A DNA stretch of 64,000 nucleotides, taken from the NCBI RefSeq assembly GCF_003339525.1, contig NZ_CP031124.1, positions 1,488,001 through 1,552,000 of the forward strand, given 5' to 3'. Below the pieces are notes generated by a model. That model had not been told where the DNA came from. It was given only the letters and a program-made list of their open reading frames with translations, and made no database searches. Of the stretch, positions 33,610 to 45,300 are shown piece by piece (the stretch's first letter is position 1; every line of letters starts with the position of its first letter). Made by a program: the position numbers and the translations under genes. The stretch comes from Ephemeroptericola cinctiostellae. Lineage in GTDB: Bacteria > Pseudomonadota > Gammaproteobacteria > Burkholderiales > Burkholderiaceae.

Positions 33610-34887
33610 TTAAGCTTTAGCTGCTTCAATCAGTACCGATTCCAAAATAGCCATGCCTTCGTCGAATACGCTGTCTTGAATGGTCAGAGGGAACAGGAAA
33701 CGAATCACATTGGCATAAGTACCGCATGACAATAACAATAAGCCTTTATTTAAAGCCGCCACGCGTACTTTTTGTGTGAACTCTGGTGAAGGCAAGCCTG
33801 TCGCAGCATCAACAAATTCAACTGCATTCATCGCACCCGGGCCGCGCACGTCTGAAATTTGAGGCACTTGCGCACGTAAGTCATTTAAACGCGCTTTAAG
33901 CTTGTCGCCCAACACATTGGCACGGTCAAGTAAGTTTTCTGAGTCAATGATGTCCAATACTGCATGTGCAGAAGCCAAAGCCAAAGCATTGCCAGCATAA
34001 GTACCACCCAAACCGCCTGGTGCGGGTGCATCCATGATTTCAGTGCGACCGCACACGCCAGACAAAGGCATGCCACCCGCCAAACTTTTAGCAAAAGTGG
34101 TCAAGTCAGCTTGGACGTCATAATGCTCCATAGCAAACAATTTACCCGTACGGCCAAAACCTGTTTGAACTTCATCGGCGATCAACAAAATGCCATGTTC
34201 ATCACACAACGCACGCAAAGCGCGCATGAACGATTGAGAAGCCATGTAAAAGCCGCCTTCGCCCTGAACAGGCTCAAGAATGATGGCTGCTACGCGTGTT
34301 GGCTCAATGTCGGCTTTAAATAAGTTTTGAATGGCTTTAAGTGAATCATTCTCAGTCACGCCGTGCGATTCGACTGGGAATGGTACATGGTAAATTTCTG
34401 AAGGGAATGGACCAAATCCGATTTTGTATGGTGCGACTTTACCTGTCAATGCCATGCCCATCATTGTGCGACCATGGAAACCACCCGTGAAAGCGATCAC
34501 ACCTGCACGACCTGTGGCGGCGCGTGCGATTTTGATCGCATTTTCAACGGCTTCTGCACCTGTGGTGAAAAAAGCAGTTTTCTTTGCGTGTGTGCCAGGT
34601 GTACGTGCATTTACTTTCTCAGCCAAAGACACATAGCTTTCGTATGGAACGATTTGGTAAGCGGTGTGTGTAAAACTATTCAATTGCTCTGTGATGGCAG
34701 CCACTTGTTTGGGGTGGCGATGACCTGTATTTAAAACAGCAATACCACCAGCGAAGTCGATGAAACGACGACCTTCAACATCCCATAATTCAGAGTTTTC
34801 TGCACGAGCGGCATAAAAATCAGTCATCACGCCAACACCGCGTGGTGTGGCAGCATTCTTGCGAGTTTGTAAATCAGCATTTGACAT
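33610..34887 (-). CDS. gabT: 4-Aminobutyrate aminotransferase GabT
   Basis: A 425-residue class III PLP aminotransferase that converts GABA and 2-oxoglutarate to succinate semialdehyde and glutamate. FFTTGAEAVENAIKIARAAT near residue 105, IADEVQTGFGRTGKLFAMEH and TTFAKSLAGGMPLSGV, with the PLP-binding lysine, are conserved. Length is the same as E. coli GabT. A purine-rich GGAAACCTC region lies just before the ATG. It heads the gabT-gabD pair. Confidence 0.95.
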   Translation of the reverse strand: MSNADLQTRKNAATPRGVGVMTDFYAARAENSELWDVEGRRFIDFAGGIAVLNTGHRHPKQVAAITEQLNSFTHTAYQIVPYESYVSLAEKVNARTPGTHAKKTAFFTTGAEAVENAIKIARAATGRAGVIAFTGGFHGRTMMGMALTGKVAPYKIGFGPFPSEIYHVPFPVESHGVTENDSLKAIQNLFKADIEPTRVAAIILEPVQGEGGFYMASQSFMRALRALCDEHGILLIADEVQTGFGRTGKLFAMEHYDVQADLTTFAKSLAGGMPLSGVCGRTEIMDAPAPGGLGGTYAGNALALASAHAVLDIIDSENLLDRANVLGDKLKARLNDLRAQVPQISDVRGPGAMNAVEFVDAATGLPSPEFTQKVRVAALNKGLLLLSCGTYANVIRFLFPLTIQDSVFDEGMAILESVLIEAAKA

Positions 34888-36334
34888 GAGGTTTCCTTGT
34901 GTGAATTAAAAAATCGTCACTTTATTAAAATGAAGTGACAAGTTTAAGCATGAATTATTACGTGATAAGTGAGTGAATTATCGTGTTAGAAGCTGTTTTG
35001 GTCAATAAAAATCCGTAATGGAGTGTTCGTCCATCGCCAATTGGTCTGAAAAACATGAGAGTTGCTTTGTGTAAACCTAGCCATTGTCTTGCTGTTTTGA
35101 GGTGATTTTTTTAATTGTCAAAAAAACAAGCCAATGAAATACAGGTGAAATGAAGTAAGTAAGCGTTTTGACTTGTAATTTAACATGTTGTTTGGCTTGA
35201 TTTGAACAATAAAAATTAAGCCCAATAGAGGCCAATGCAAAAAAGCAAGAAGAGGGTTGTTAATTGTCTCTTTGATAAGTGGCGTACAAACGCAAGCAAA
35301 ATGCGATTGAACATGCATTCATTGGCTTTTCTTCTGAGCCGCAATTGCTTCGATTCAAACATCCTGTCTGTTAATGGATTAAAAGCGATTGGAGGGGCAA
35401 ATGCAACGATGCATTTTCGTATTTTACTTGCAAGCGGACAATCAGGATTGTTTTTCATTTTGCAAGCATTTTGTACTGAAAAAATGCAGTGTTGTTATTA
35501 AGTAGTTGTTTGTGTTTATTTTAAAAAACATATACATGTTTTTTTGCATTTTAAAATTGGTTGATTTTTATTTTATATTAAATTATTTGCTTTTTTAAGT
35601 GATTATTTTTTATTTATTGTGTTTTTTCATAAATATTGACTAATTGCGTGTTTTTTTTGCCCATTGTTGGATTTTGTTAATCCATTTTTTACATGTGGTT
35701 ACATGGTTTTTATAGTAGTTTTATGTATCAAATATAGGTAAAATGAAAAGCAAACTGTATTTAAAAGGTGTGCAGCAGATAAAGGGCAAAAGTCGATAGG
35801 GTGCATCACTGGGCATTACAAAGCACACTTTATATAGATTGCCATTACGCTGATTGAGTATAAATTTTGTTTATTTAAACTCAGTAAAAAATGCAATGCG
35901 AAATATTTTAGGGATATCGTTAAATTGAGTCACCCAGCGTTTTGCATGATTCCAGAGTGAATTTATCCCATTCAAATAATTGCGATCGTTTTTTGGAATG
36001 TTTGAAGTTTATATTAGGTTTTTTCTCTTTGCTCTCAATAAATTGATACGCCTTTTAATGTGTTTGCTTTTTAAGACCCAAATTAATTGCGTACAGCCTT
36101 TAATGAATTATTTTAAATGATTGAGTGTTTTGTCTTGAAGCCTTGTTTTTTATTTAAAAATCAAAGTGCTATAGGTTTTATACATGTTGATCTTCGTTTT
36201 AAATTGATGTGATCACCTTGTTTTAACACGACAATCATTGACCTGAGTGTTGTTTTGGATGTTTTTTGAATCAAAGTTGACTGACTTTGATCGTTGCATT
36301 CCTTCGCATAACCATCTATTTTTAAGGAGTGGCT
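34888..36334. other. AT-rich 1.45-kb intergenic region
   Basis: No gene can be supported here. Composition is markedly AT-rich, with many TTTTT and AAAA runs from 35500 to 36150. Three short opposing frames (35118-35501) lack any domain or ribosome site. The region must contain the promoters of gabT and of the giant adhesin gene. No convincing sigma-70 hexamer pair stands out close to the adhesin start, so the adhesin may have a long leader. AT-rich DNA of this kind is a typical target for nucleoid silencing proteins. Confidence 0.5.
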
Positions 36335-39300
36335 GTGAACTTGAATTTTCGTAGTGTTTTTAATGAGCAAACAGGGACATGGGTGGCAGTGTCTGAAATT
36401 GTCGCGGCAAAAGGCAAGCGCAGCCGCGCTGCTATGGTTGTTGCAGTCTCGACCTTAATTGGGTCAGCTCTGATGGGAAGTCAAGCACAGGCACAGCTGT
36501 TCTTAACAGAGTCAGTTACGCCAAGTCAAGGCAATACAGCTACGGCTGGGCTAGTGGGTCTCATAGAAGCCCATAATTACGATACCAACACAACGGTTGA
36601 AAGCACGTTCGGAGGCTATTCTAGCATAGTGGGTGGGGCTAATAACAAACTGCTAGGTAAGAGTGAAATCGTATTTGGTATGGGTAATACCGATGCTGCA
36701 GCCGTTGCTGACAGCGTAATTTACGGCGCTTATAATAAGAACTCTGGTGCGACGGACGCTGTCCAGATTGGCAATCTTAATGTTGTTAATAATGGCGGTG
36801 GCTTCGGTGGTGGTTCCAATATAACATTGGGTTCGGCGAATACTGCTGCGGGGTATTACGCGTATGCCCTTGGTACTTTTGCTAAAGCAAGCAATGATTA
36901 TGCAATTGCATTTGGTACAGAAATTACAGCGGCAGGCTTAAATTCTATTGCGATGGGGCAAAATGCCCGAGCAACAGCGTCGGGAGCAATTGCGATTGGT
37001 AGTACGCCAGCCAATGCTTCAACAGGGCAATTTAAGTCTTCACAAGCGCAAGCGGCAACAGGTGTCAACTCAATTGCATTAGGGCAGTTGGATACAGCCA
37101 GCGGTGTGAGTGCTGTCGCAATAGGTACGAACTCAACTGCATCTGGTGATACATCCATCGCTTTCGGAAGTAATGCGTATGCCAATGCTGTGGGTAGTGT
37201 TGCGGTTGGCAAATCCTCAACCGCCATTGGTGTGGGTGCGATAGCAATGGGGGTGGAAGCCAGTGCTATGGGTGATAAATCGATTTCGATTGGTCAATCT
37301 GCGACAGCCGTTGGGATCGACGATACCGTCATTGGTACATCTGCTGGTACAGGCAGCGCGTCAACAAACAAAGACAACACCGCGGTGGGCTTCCTCGCAG
37401 GCCGCAGCGTATCGGGCGATGAAAATGCAGCACTTGGGCGTTCTACAGGTAACAATGTGACAGGCAGTGACAATACGGCTCTGGGGTCACGTGCGGGAAA
37501 TAGTGTGTCGGGCTCCACCAATGTGTCTATTGGCTTTTTTGCGGGCCAATTTGTGACGGGTACATCAAACAATGCCATTGGTTACTATGCGGGTAATAAT
37601 GTCAGCGGCGATACGAATGATGCCATTGGTTTTCAGGCAGGTCAAAAAGTAACTGGCGGTTCCAATGTGTCACTTGGCTTTCAAGCTGGTAACAGCGTCA
37701 GTGGTGGCGCCAACAATGCCATCGGCTTCCAATCGGGGATTAATGTATCTGGTGAGGGCAACAACTCACTTGGCCAATATGCAGGGCAAAGCGTGAGTGG
37801 CTGGAACAACACCAGTATTGGTAATGCTGCTGGAAAAAGTGTTAAAGGCAATGAGAATGTTGCCATTGGCTATGCGGCTGGCCAGAGCATTTCGGCATTT
37901 AGAACAAATGCCATAGGCTACAGTGCAACAGCCAGTAAAAATGATTCGATTGCCATCGGTACAGGTGCGATCGCTTCGGGCGTACAGTCCATCTCGATTG
38001 GGTATAAAAACAATGTGTCAGGTAATTTTTCTGGCGCCTTCGGTGATCCTTCTATTGTGATAGGCAGTCAATCTTATTCTGTTGGTAACAACAACTTAAT
38101 TTTGGTCGATAACTCATTTGCCCTAGGTAATAATATTTCCATTATTTCTGCTGCTAACACGATCAACGGAAACGTCGTGCTCGGTAATTTGTCTGCTGAC
38201 AAAGCGTATGCACAAGTCACCACGGGTACTGTAAGTGGCATCGTTTACAGCGGTTTTGCAGGAACAGCCAAGGGTGTTGTGTCTGTCGGCGCAGCAGGTG
38301 CTGAACGACAAGTGGTCAATGTTGCACCTGGTGCAGTTACGAGCACATCAACCGATGCCATTAACGGTTCCGAATTGTTCTACATTGCCAGTGGGCTTCA
38401 AAGTTCGATTGCATCCTTGTCAACCGCAACTTCAACAAGCATCAGCTCGGATAGAAGTGCAATTGCATCGCTTTCAAGTTTGACCTCAACGGGTTTGAGT
38501 TCAACCAACAGCGCAGTGGCTTCATTGTCCACTGTGACCTCAACGGGTTTGAGTTCAACCAACAGCGCAGTGGCTTCATTGTCAACCGCAACTTCAACAA
38601 GCATCAGCTCGGATAGAAGTGCAATTGCATCGCTTTCAAGCTTAACTTCAACAGGTTTGAGTTCAACTAACAGTGCGGTGGCATCATTATCGACTGTAAC
38701 TTCAACGGGTCTGAGTTCAACCAACAGTGCAATGGCTTCATTGTCAACTGTGACTTCAACAGGTTTGAGCTCAACCAACAGTGCAATGGCTTCATTGTCA
38801 ACTGTGACTTCAACAGGTCTGAGCTCAACCAACAGTGCAGTGGCATCGTTGTCAGCGGCATCGGGCAGTGCAGTGGCATCATTATCGACTGTGACTTCAA
38901 CAGGCTTGAGTTCAACCAACAGCGCGGTGGCTTCATTGTCGACAGCAACTTCAACAGGTCTGAGCTCAACCAACAGTGCAGTGGCTTCATTATCGACTGT
39001 GACTTCAACAGGCTTGAGTTCAACCAACAGCGCAGTGGCTTCATTGTCCACTGTGACTTCAACAAGCATCAGCTCGGATAGAAGTGCAATTGCATCGCTT
39101 TCAAGTTTAACTTCAACAGGCTTGAGTTCAACTAACAGTGCGGTAGCTTCATTGTCGACGGTAACTTCAACAGGTTTGAGTTCAACCAGCAGTGCAGTGG
39201 CATCGTTGTCGACGGTAACTTCAACGGGTTTGAGTTCAACTAACAGCGCCGTGGCTTCATTGTCGACAGCAACTTCAACAAGCATCAGCTCGGATAGAAG

Positions 39301-42300
39301 TGCAATTGCATCACTTTCAAGTTTGACTTCAACGGGTTTGAGTTCAACCAACAGCGCAGTGTCCTCATTGTCGACTGTGACTTCAACGGGTTTGAGCTCA
39401 ACCAGCAGTGCAGTGGCTTCATTGTCGACTGTGACTTCAACGGGTTTGAGTTCAACCAACAGCGCAGTGTCCTCATTGTCGACTGTGACTTCAACGGGTT
39501 TGAGCTCAACCAGCAGTGCAGTGGCTTCATTGTCGACTGTGACTTCAACGGGTTTGAGCTCAACCAACAGTGCAATGGCTTCGTTGTCGACAGTAACTTC
39601 AACAGGTTTGAGTTCAACCAGCAGTGCGGTGGCTTCATTGTCAACCGCAACTTCAACAAGCATCAGCTCGGATAGAAGTGCAATTGCATCGCTTTCAAGT
39701 TTAACTTCAACAGGCTTTAGCTCAACCAACAGCGCGGTGGCCTCATTGTCCACTGTGACTTCAACGGGTTTGAGCTCAACCAGCAGTGCGGTGTCCTCAT
39801 TGTCCACTGTGACTTCAACGGGTCTGAGTTCAACCAACAGCGCCGTGGCATCGTTGTCGACAGCAACTTCAACAAGCATCAGCTCTGATAGAAGTGCAAT
39901 TGCATCACTTTCAAGTTTGACTTCAACGGGTTTGAGTTCAACTAATAGCGCAGTGGCATCATTATCGACTGTAACTTCAACGGGTTTGAGCTCAACCAGC
40001 AGTGCAGTGGCTTCATTGTCGACTGTGACTTCAACGGGTTTGAGCTCAACCAACAGTGCAGTGGCATCATTATCGACTGTGACTTCAACAGGTTTGAGTT
40101 CAACCAGCAGTGCAGTGGCATCGTTGTCGACTGTAACTTCAACGGGTTTGAGTTCAACTAACAGCGCCGTGGCGTCATTGTCCACTGTGACTTCAACGGG
40201 TTTGAGCTCAACCAGCAGTGCAGTGGCTTCATTGTCGACTGTGACTTCAACGGGTTTGAGTTCAACCAACAGCGCAGTGTCCTCATTGTCGACTGTGACT
40301 TCAACGGGTTTGAGCTCAACCAGCAGTGCAGTGGCTTCATTGTCTACTGTGACTTCAACGGGTTTGAGCTCAACCAACAGTGCAATGGCTTCGTTGTCGA
40401 CAGTAACTTCAACAGGTTTGAGCTCAACCAGCAGTGCGGTGGCTTCATTGTCGACTGTAACTTCAACGGGTTTGAGCTCAATCAACAGTGCAATGGCTTC
40501 GTTGTCGACAGTAACTTCAACAGGTTTGAGTTCAACCAGCAGTGCGGTGGCTTCATTGTCAACCGCAACTTCAACAAGCATCAGCTCGGATAGAAGTGCA
40601 ATTGCATCGCTTTCAAGTTTAACTTCAACAGGCTTTAGCTCAACCAACAGCGCGGTGGCCTCATTGTCCACTGTGACTTCAACGGGTCTGAGTTCAACCA
40701 ACAGCGCCGTGGCATCGTTGTCGACAGCAACTTCAACAAGCATCAGCTCTGATAGAAGTGCAATTGCATCACTTTCAAGTTTGACTTCAACGGGTTTGAG
40801 CTCAACCAACAGCGCGGTGGCATCATTATCGACTGTGACTTCAACAGGCTTTAGCTCAACCAGCAGTGCGGTGGCTTCATTGTCGACTGTAACTTCAACG
40901 GGTTTGAGCTCAATCAACAGTACAGTGGGATCATTATCGACAGCAACTTCAACAAGCATTAGCTCGGATCGAAGTGCAATTGCATCATTATCAACGTCAA
41001 CATCAACTGGTTTGAGTTCGGCGAACAGCGCAATGGCCTCATTATCAACAGCAACAGGTAGCTCGGTCGCCTCGTTGTCAACTGTGACGTCAACAGGCTT
41101 GGGCGCTGTGGGTTCGGCCGTTGCATCATTGTCAACCGCGGCAGGCAGTTCTGTTGCCTCGTTGTCAACTGTGACGTCAACAGGCTTGAGCGCTGTGGGT
41201 TCGGCCGTTGCATCGTTGTCAACGGCAGCAGGTAGCTCAGTTGCCTCGTTGTCAACCTCGACCTCAACGGGATTGAGCACAGTTAACTCAACAATCGCAT
41301 CGCTGTCAACAGCGGCAGGCAGTTCGATTGCATCGTTGTCAACGGCAGCAGGCAGTTCGGTTGCTTCATTGTCAACCGTGACGGGCAGTTCGATTGCATC
41401 ATTGTCAACGGCAGCAGGCAGCTCGGTTGCTTCATTGTCAACCGTGACGGGTAGTTCGATTGCATCATTGTCAACGGCAGCAGGCAGTTCGGTTGCTTCG
41501 TTGTCAACAGTGACAGGCAGTTCGATTGCCTCGTTGTCAACGGCAGCAGGTAGCTCAGTTGCCTCGTTATCAACCTCGACCTCAGCGGGTTTGAGCACAG
41601 TTAATTCAACAATCGCATCGCTGTCAACGGCGGCAGGTAGTTCTGTTGCCTCGTTGTCAACCTTGACTTCAACAGGCTTCAGCACTGTGGATTCAACCGT
41701 GGCTTCATTGTCAACTTCGACTTCGACTGGCTTTAGCACTGTGGATTCAACCGTGGCTTCATTGTCAACTTCGACTTCGACAGGCTTCAGCACTGTGGAT
41801 TCGACTGTGGCTTCGTTGTCAACCGCAGCGGGTAGTTCGGTTGCATCGTTGTCGACTTCAACTTCAACAGGCTTCAGCACTGTGGATTCAACCGTGGCTT
41901 CATTGTCAACTTCGACTTCGACAGGCTTGAGTACTGTGGATTCGACTGTGGCTTCGTTGTCAACAGCGGCAGGCAGTTCGGTTGCATCATTGTCGACTTC
42001 GACTTCAACAGGCTTCAGCACTGTAGATTCAGCAGTGGCTTCGTTGTCAACATCGACTTCGACAGGCTTCAGCACTGTGGATTCAACCGTGGCTTCGTTG
42101 TCGACTTCGACTTCGACAGGCTTCAGCACTGTGGATTCAGCCGTGGCTTCATTGTCAACTTCGACTTCGACTGGCTTCAGTACGGTTGATTCAACAGTGG
42201 CTTCATTGTCAACTTCGACTTCAACAGGTTTGAGCACCGTTGATTCGGCGGTGGCTTCGTTGTCAACCGCAGCGGGTAGTTCGGTTGCTTCGTTGTCGAC

Positions 42301-45300
42301 TTCGACTTCGACAGGCTTCAGCACTGTGGATTCGACTGTGGCTTCGTTGTCAACCGCAGCGGGTAGTTCGGTTGCATCGTTGTCGACTTCAACTTCAACA
42401 GGCTTCAGCACTGTGGATTCAGCCGTGGCTTCGTTGTCGACTTCGACTTCGACTGGTTTGAGCACCGTTGATTCCGCGGTGGCTTCGTTGTCAACCGTAG
42501 CGGGTAGTTCGGTTGCCTCGTTGTCGACTTCGACTTCGACTGGTTTGAGCACCGTTGATTCCGCGGTGGCTTCGTTGTCAACCGCAGCGGGTAGTTCGGT
42601 TGCATCGTTGTCGACTTCAACTTCAACAGGCTTCAGCACTGTGGATTCAACCGTGGCTTCATTGTCAACTTCGACTTCAACAGGTTTGAGCACCGTTGAT
42701 TCGGCGGTGGCTTCGTTGTCAACCGCAGCGGGTAGTTCGGTTGCTTCATTGTCAACTTCGACTTCGACTGGCTTTAGCACTGTGGATTCAGCCGTGGCTT
42801 CGTTGTCGACTTCGACTTCGACAGGCTTCAGTACGGTGGATTCGACTGTGGCTTCGTTGTCGACTTCGACTTCGACAGGCTTCAGTACTGTGGATTCAAC
42901 CGTTGCTTCATTGTCAACTTCGACTTCGACAGGCTTGAGTACTGTGGATTCGACTGTGGCTTCGTTGTCAACAGCGGCAGGCAGTTCGGTTGCATCATTG
43001 TCGACTTCGACTTCAACAGGCTTCAGCACTGTAGATTCAGCAGTGGCTTCGTTGTCAACATCGACTTCGACAGGCTTCAGCACTGTGGATTCAACCGTGG
43101 CTTCATTGTCAACTTCGACTTCGACAGGCTTCAGCACTGTGGATTCAGCCGTGGCTTCATTGTCAACTTCGACTTCGACTGGCTTCAGTACGGTTGATTC
43201 AGCAGTGGCTTCGTTGTCGACTTCGACTTCGACTGGCTTTAGCACGGTGGATTCAGCAGTGGCTTCGTTGTCGACTTCGACTTCGACAGGCTTCAGCACT
43301 CTGGATTCAACCGTGGCTTCATTGTCGACTTCGACTTCAACAGGCTTCAGCACCGTTGATTCGACTGTGGCTTCATTGTCGACTTCGACTTCGACAGGCT
43401 TGAGTACTGTGGATTCAACCGTGGCTTCATTGTCAACATCGACTTCGACAGGCTTCAGCACTGTGGATTCGACTGTGGCTTCGTTGTCAACCGCAGCGGG
43501 TAGTTCGGTTGCTTCGTTGTCGACTTCGACTTCGACAGGATTCAGCACTGTGGATTCAGCCGTGGCTTCATTGTCGACTTCGACTTCGACAGGCTTGAGT
43601 ACTGTGGATTCGACGGTGGCTTCGTTGTCGACTTCGACTTCGACAGGCTTCAGTACGGTTGATTCAACAGTGGCTTCATTGTCGACTTCGACTTCGACAG
43701 GCTTCAGTACGGTTGATTCAACCGTGGCTTCGTTGTCAACCGCAGCGGGTAGTTCGGTTGCTTCGTTGTCGACTTCGACTTCGACAGGATTCAGCACTGT
43801 GGATTCAGCCGTGGCTTCATTGTCGACTTCGACTTCGACAGGCTTGAGTACTGTGGATTCGACGGTGGCTTCGTTGTCGACTTCGACTTCGACAGGCTTC
43901 AGTACGGTTGATTCAACAGTGGCTTCATTGTCGACTTCGACTTCGACAGGCTTCAGTACGGTTGATTCAACCGTGGCTTCGTTGTCAACTTCGACTTCAA
44001 CAGGTTTGAGCACCGTTGATTCCGCGGTGGCTTCGTTGTCAACCGCAGCGGGTAGTTCGGTTGCATCGTTGTCGACTTCAACTTCAACAGGCTTCAGCAC
44101 TGTGGATTCAACCGTGGCTTCATTGTCAACTTCGACTTCGACAGGCTTGAGTACTGTGGATTCGACTGTGGCTTCGTTGTCAACAGCGGCAGGCAGTTCG
44201 GTTGCATCATTGTCGACTTCGACTTCAACAGGCTTCAGCACTGTAGATTCAGCAGTGGCTTCGTTGTCGACTTCGACTTCGACAGGCTTCAGTACGGTGG
44301 ATTCGACTGTGGCTTCGTTGTCAACCGCAGCGGGTAGTTCGGTTGCTTCGTTGTCGACTTCGACTTCGACAGGATTCAGCACTGTGGATTCAGCCGTGGC
44401 TTCATTGTCGACTTCGACTTCGACAGGCTTGAGTACTGTGGATTCGACGGTGGCTTCGTTGTCGACTTCGACTTCGACAGGCTTCAGTACGGTTGATTCA
44501 ACAGTGGCTTCATTGTCGACTTCGACTTCGACAGGCTTCAGTACGGTTGATTCAACCGTGGCTTCGTTGTCAACTTCGACTTCAACAGGCTTGAGCACCG
44601 TTGATTCAGCTGTGGCTTCGTTGTCGACTTCCACTTCGACAGGCTTCAGCACTGTGGATTCAACAGTGGCATCATTGTCGACTTCGACTTCGACAGGCTT
44701 CAGCACTCTGGATTCGACCGTGGCTTCATTGTCAACTTCGACTTCGACTGGCTTCAGTACGGTTGATTCAACAGTGGCTTCGTTGTCGACTTCAACTTCG
44801 ACAGGTTTGAGCACCGTTGATTCCGCGGTGGCTTCGTTGTCAACCGCAGCGGGTAGTTCGGTTGCATCGTTGTCGACTTCAACTTCAACAGGCTTCAGCA
44901 CTGTGGATTCAACCGTGGCTTCATTGTCAACTTCGACTTCGACAGGCTTGAGTACTGTGGATTCGACTGTGGCTTCGTTGTCAACAGCGGCAGGCAGTTC
45001 GGTTGCATCATTGTCGACTTCGACTTCAACAGGCTTCAGCACTGTAGATTCAGCAGTGGCTTCGTTGTCGACTTCGATTTCGACTGGCTTCAGTACGGTT
45101 GATTCAACAGTGGCTTCATTGTCAACTTCGACTTCAACAGGTTTGAGCACCGTTGATTCCGCGGTGGCTTCGTTGTCAACCGCAGCGGGTAGTTCGGTTG
45201 CTTCGTTGTCGACTTCGACTTCGACAGGCTTCAGCACTGTGGATTCGACTGTGGCTTCGTTGTCAACAGCGGCAGGCAGTTCGGTTGCCTCGTTGTCGAC

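Noticed and set aside
35118..35501. Three short frames in the AT-rich gap before the adhesin
   Set aside because: They overlap each other on both strands, lack ribosome sites and are of the length expected by chance.
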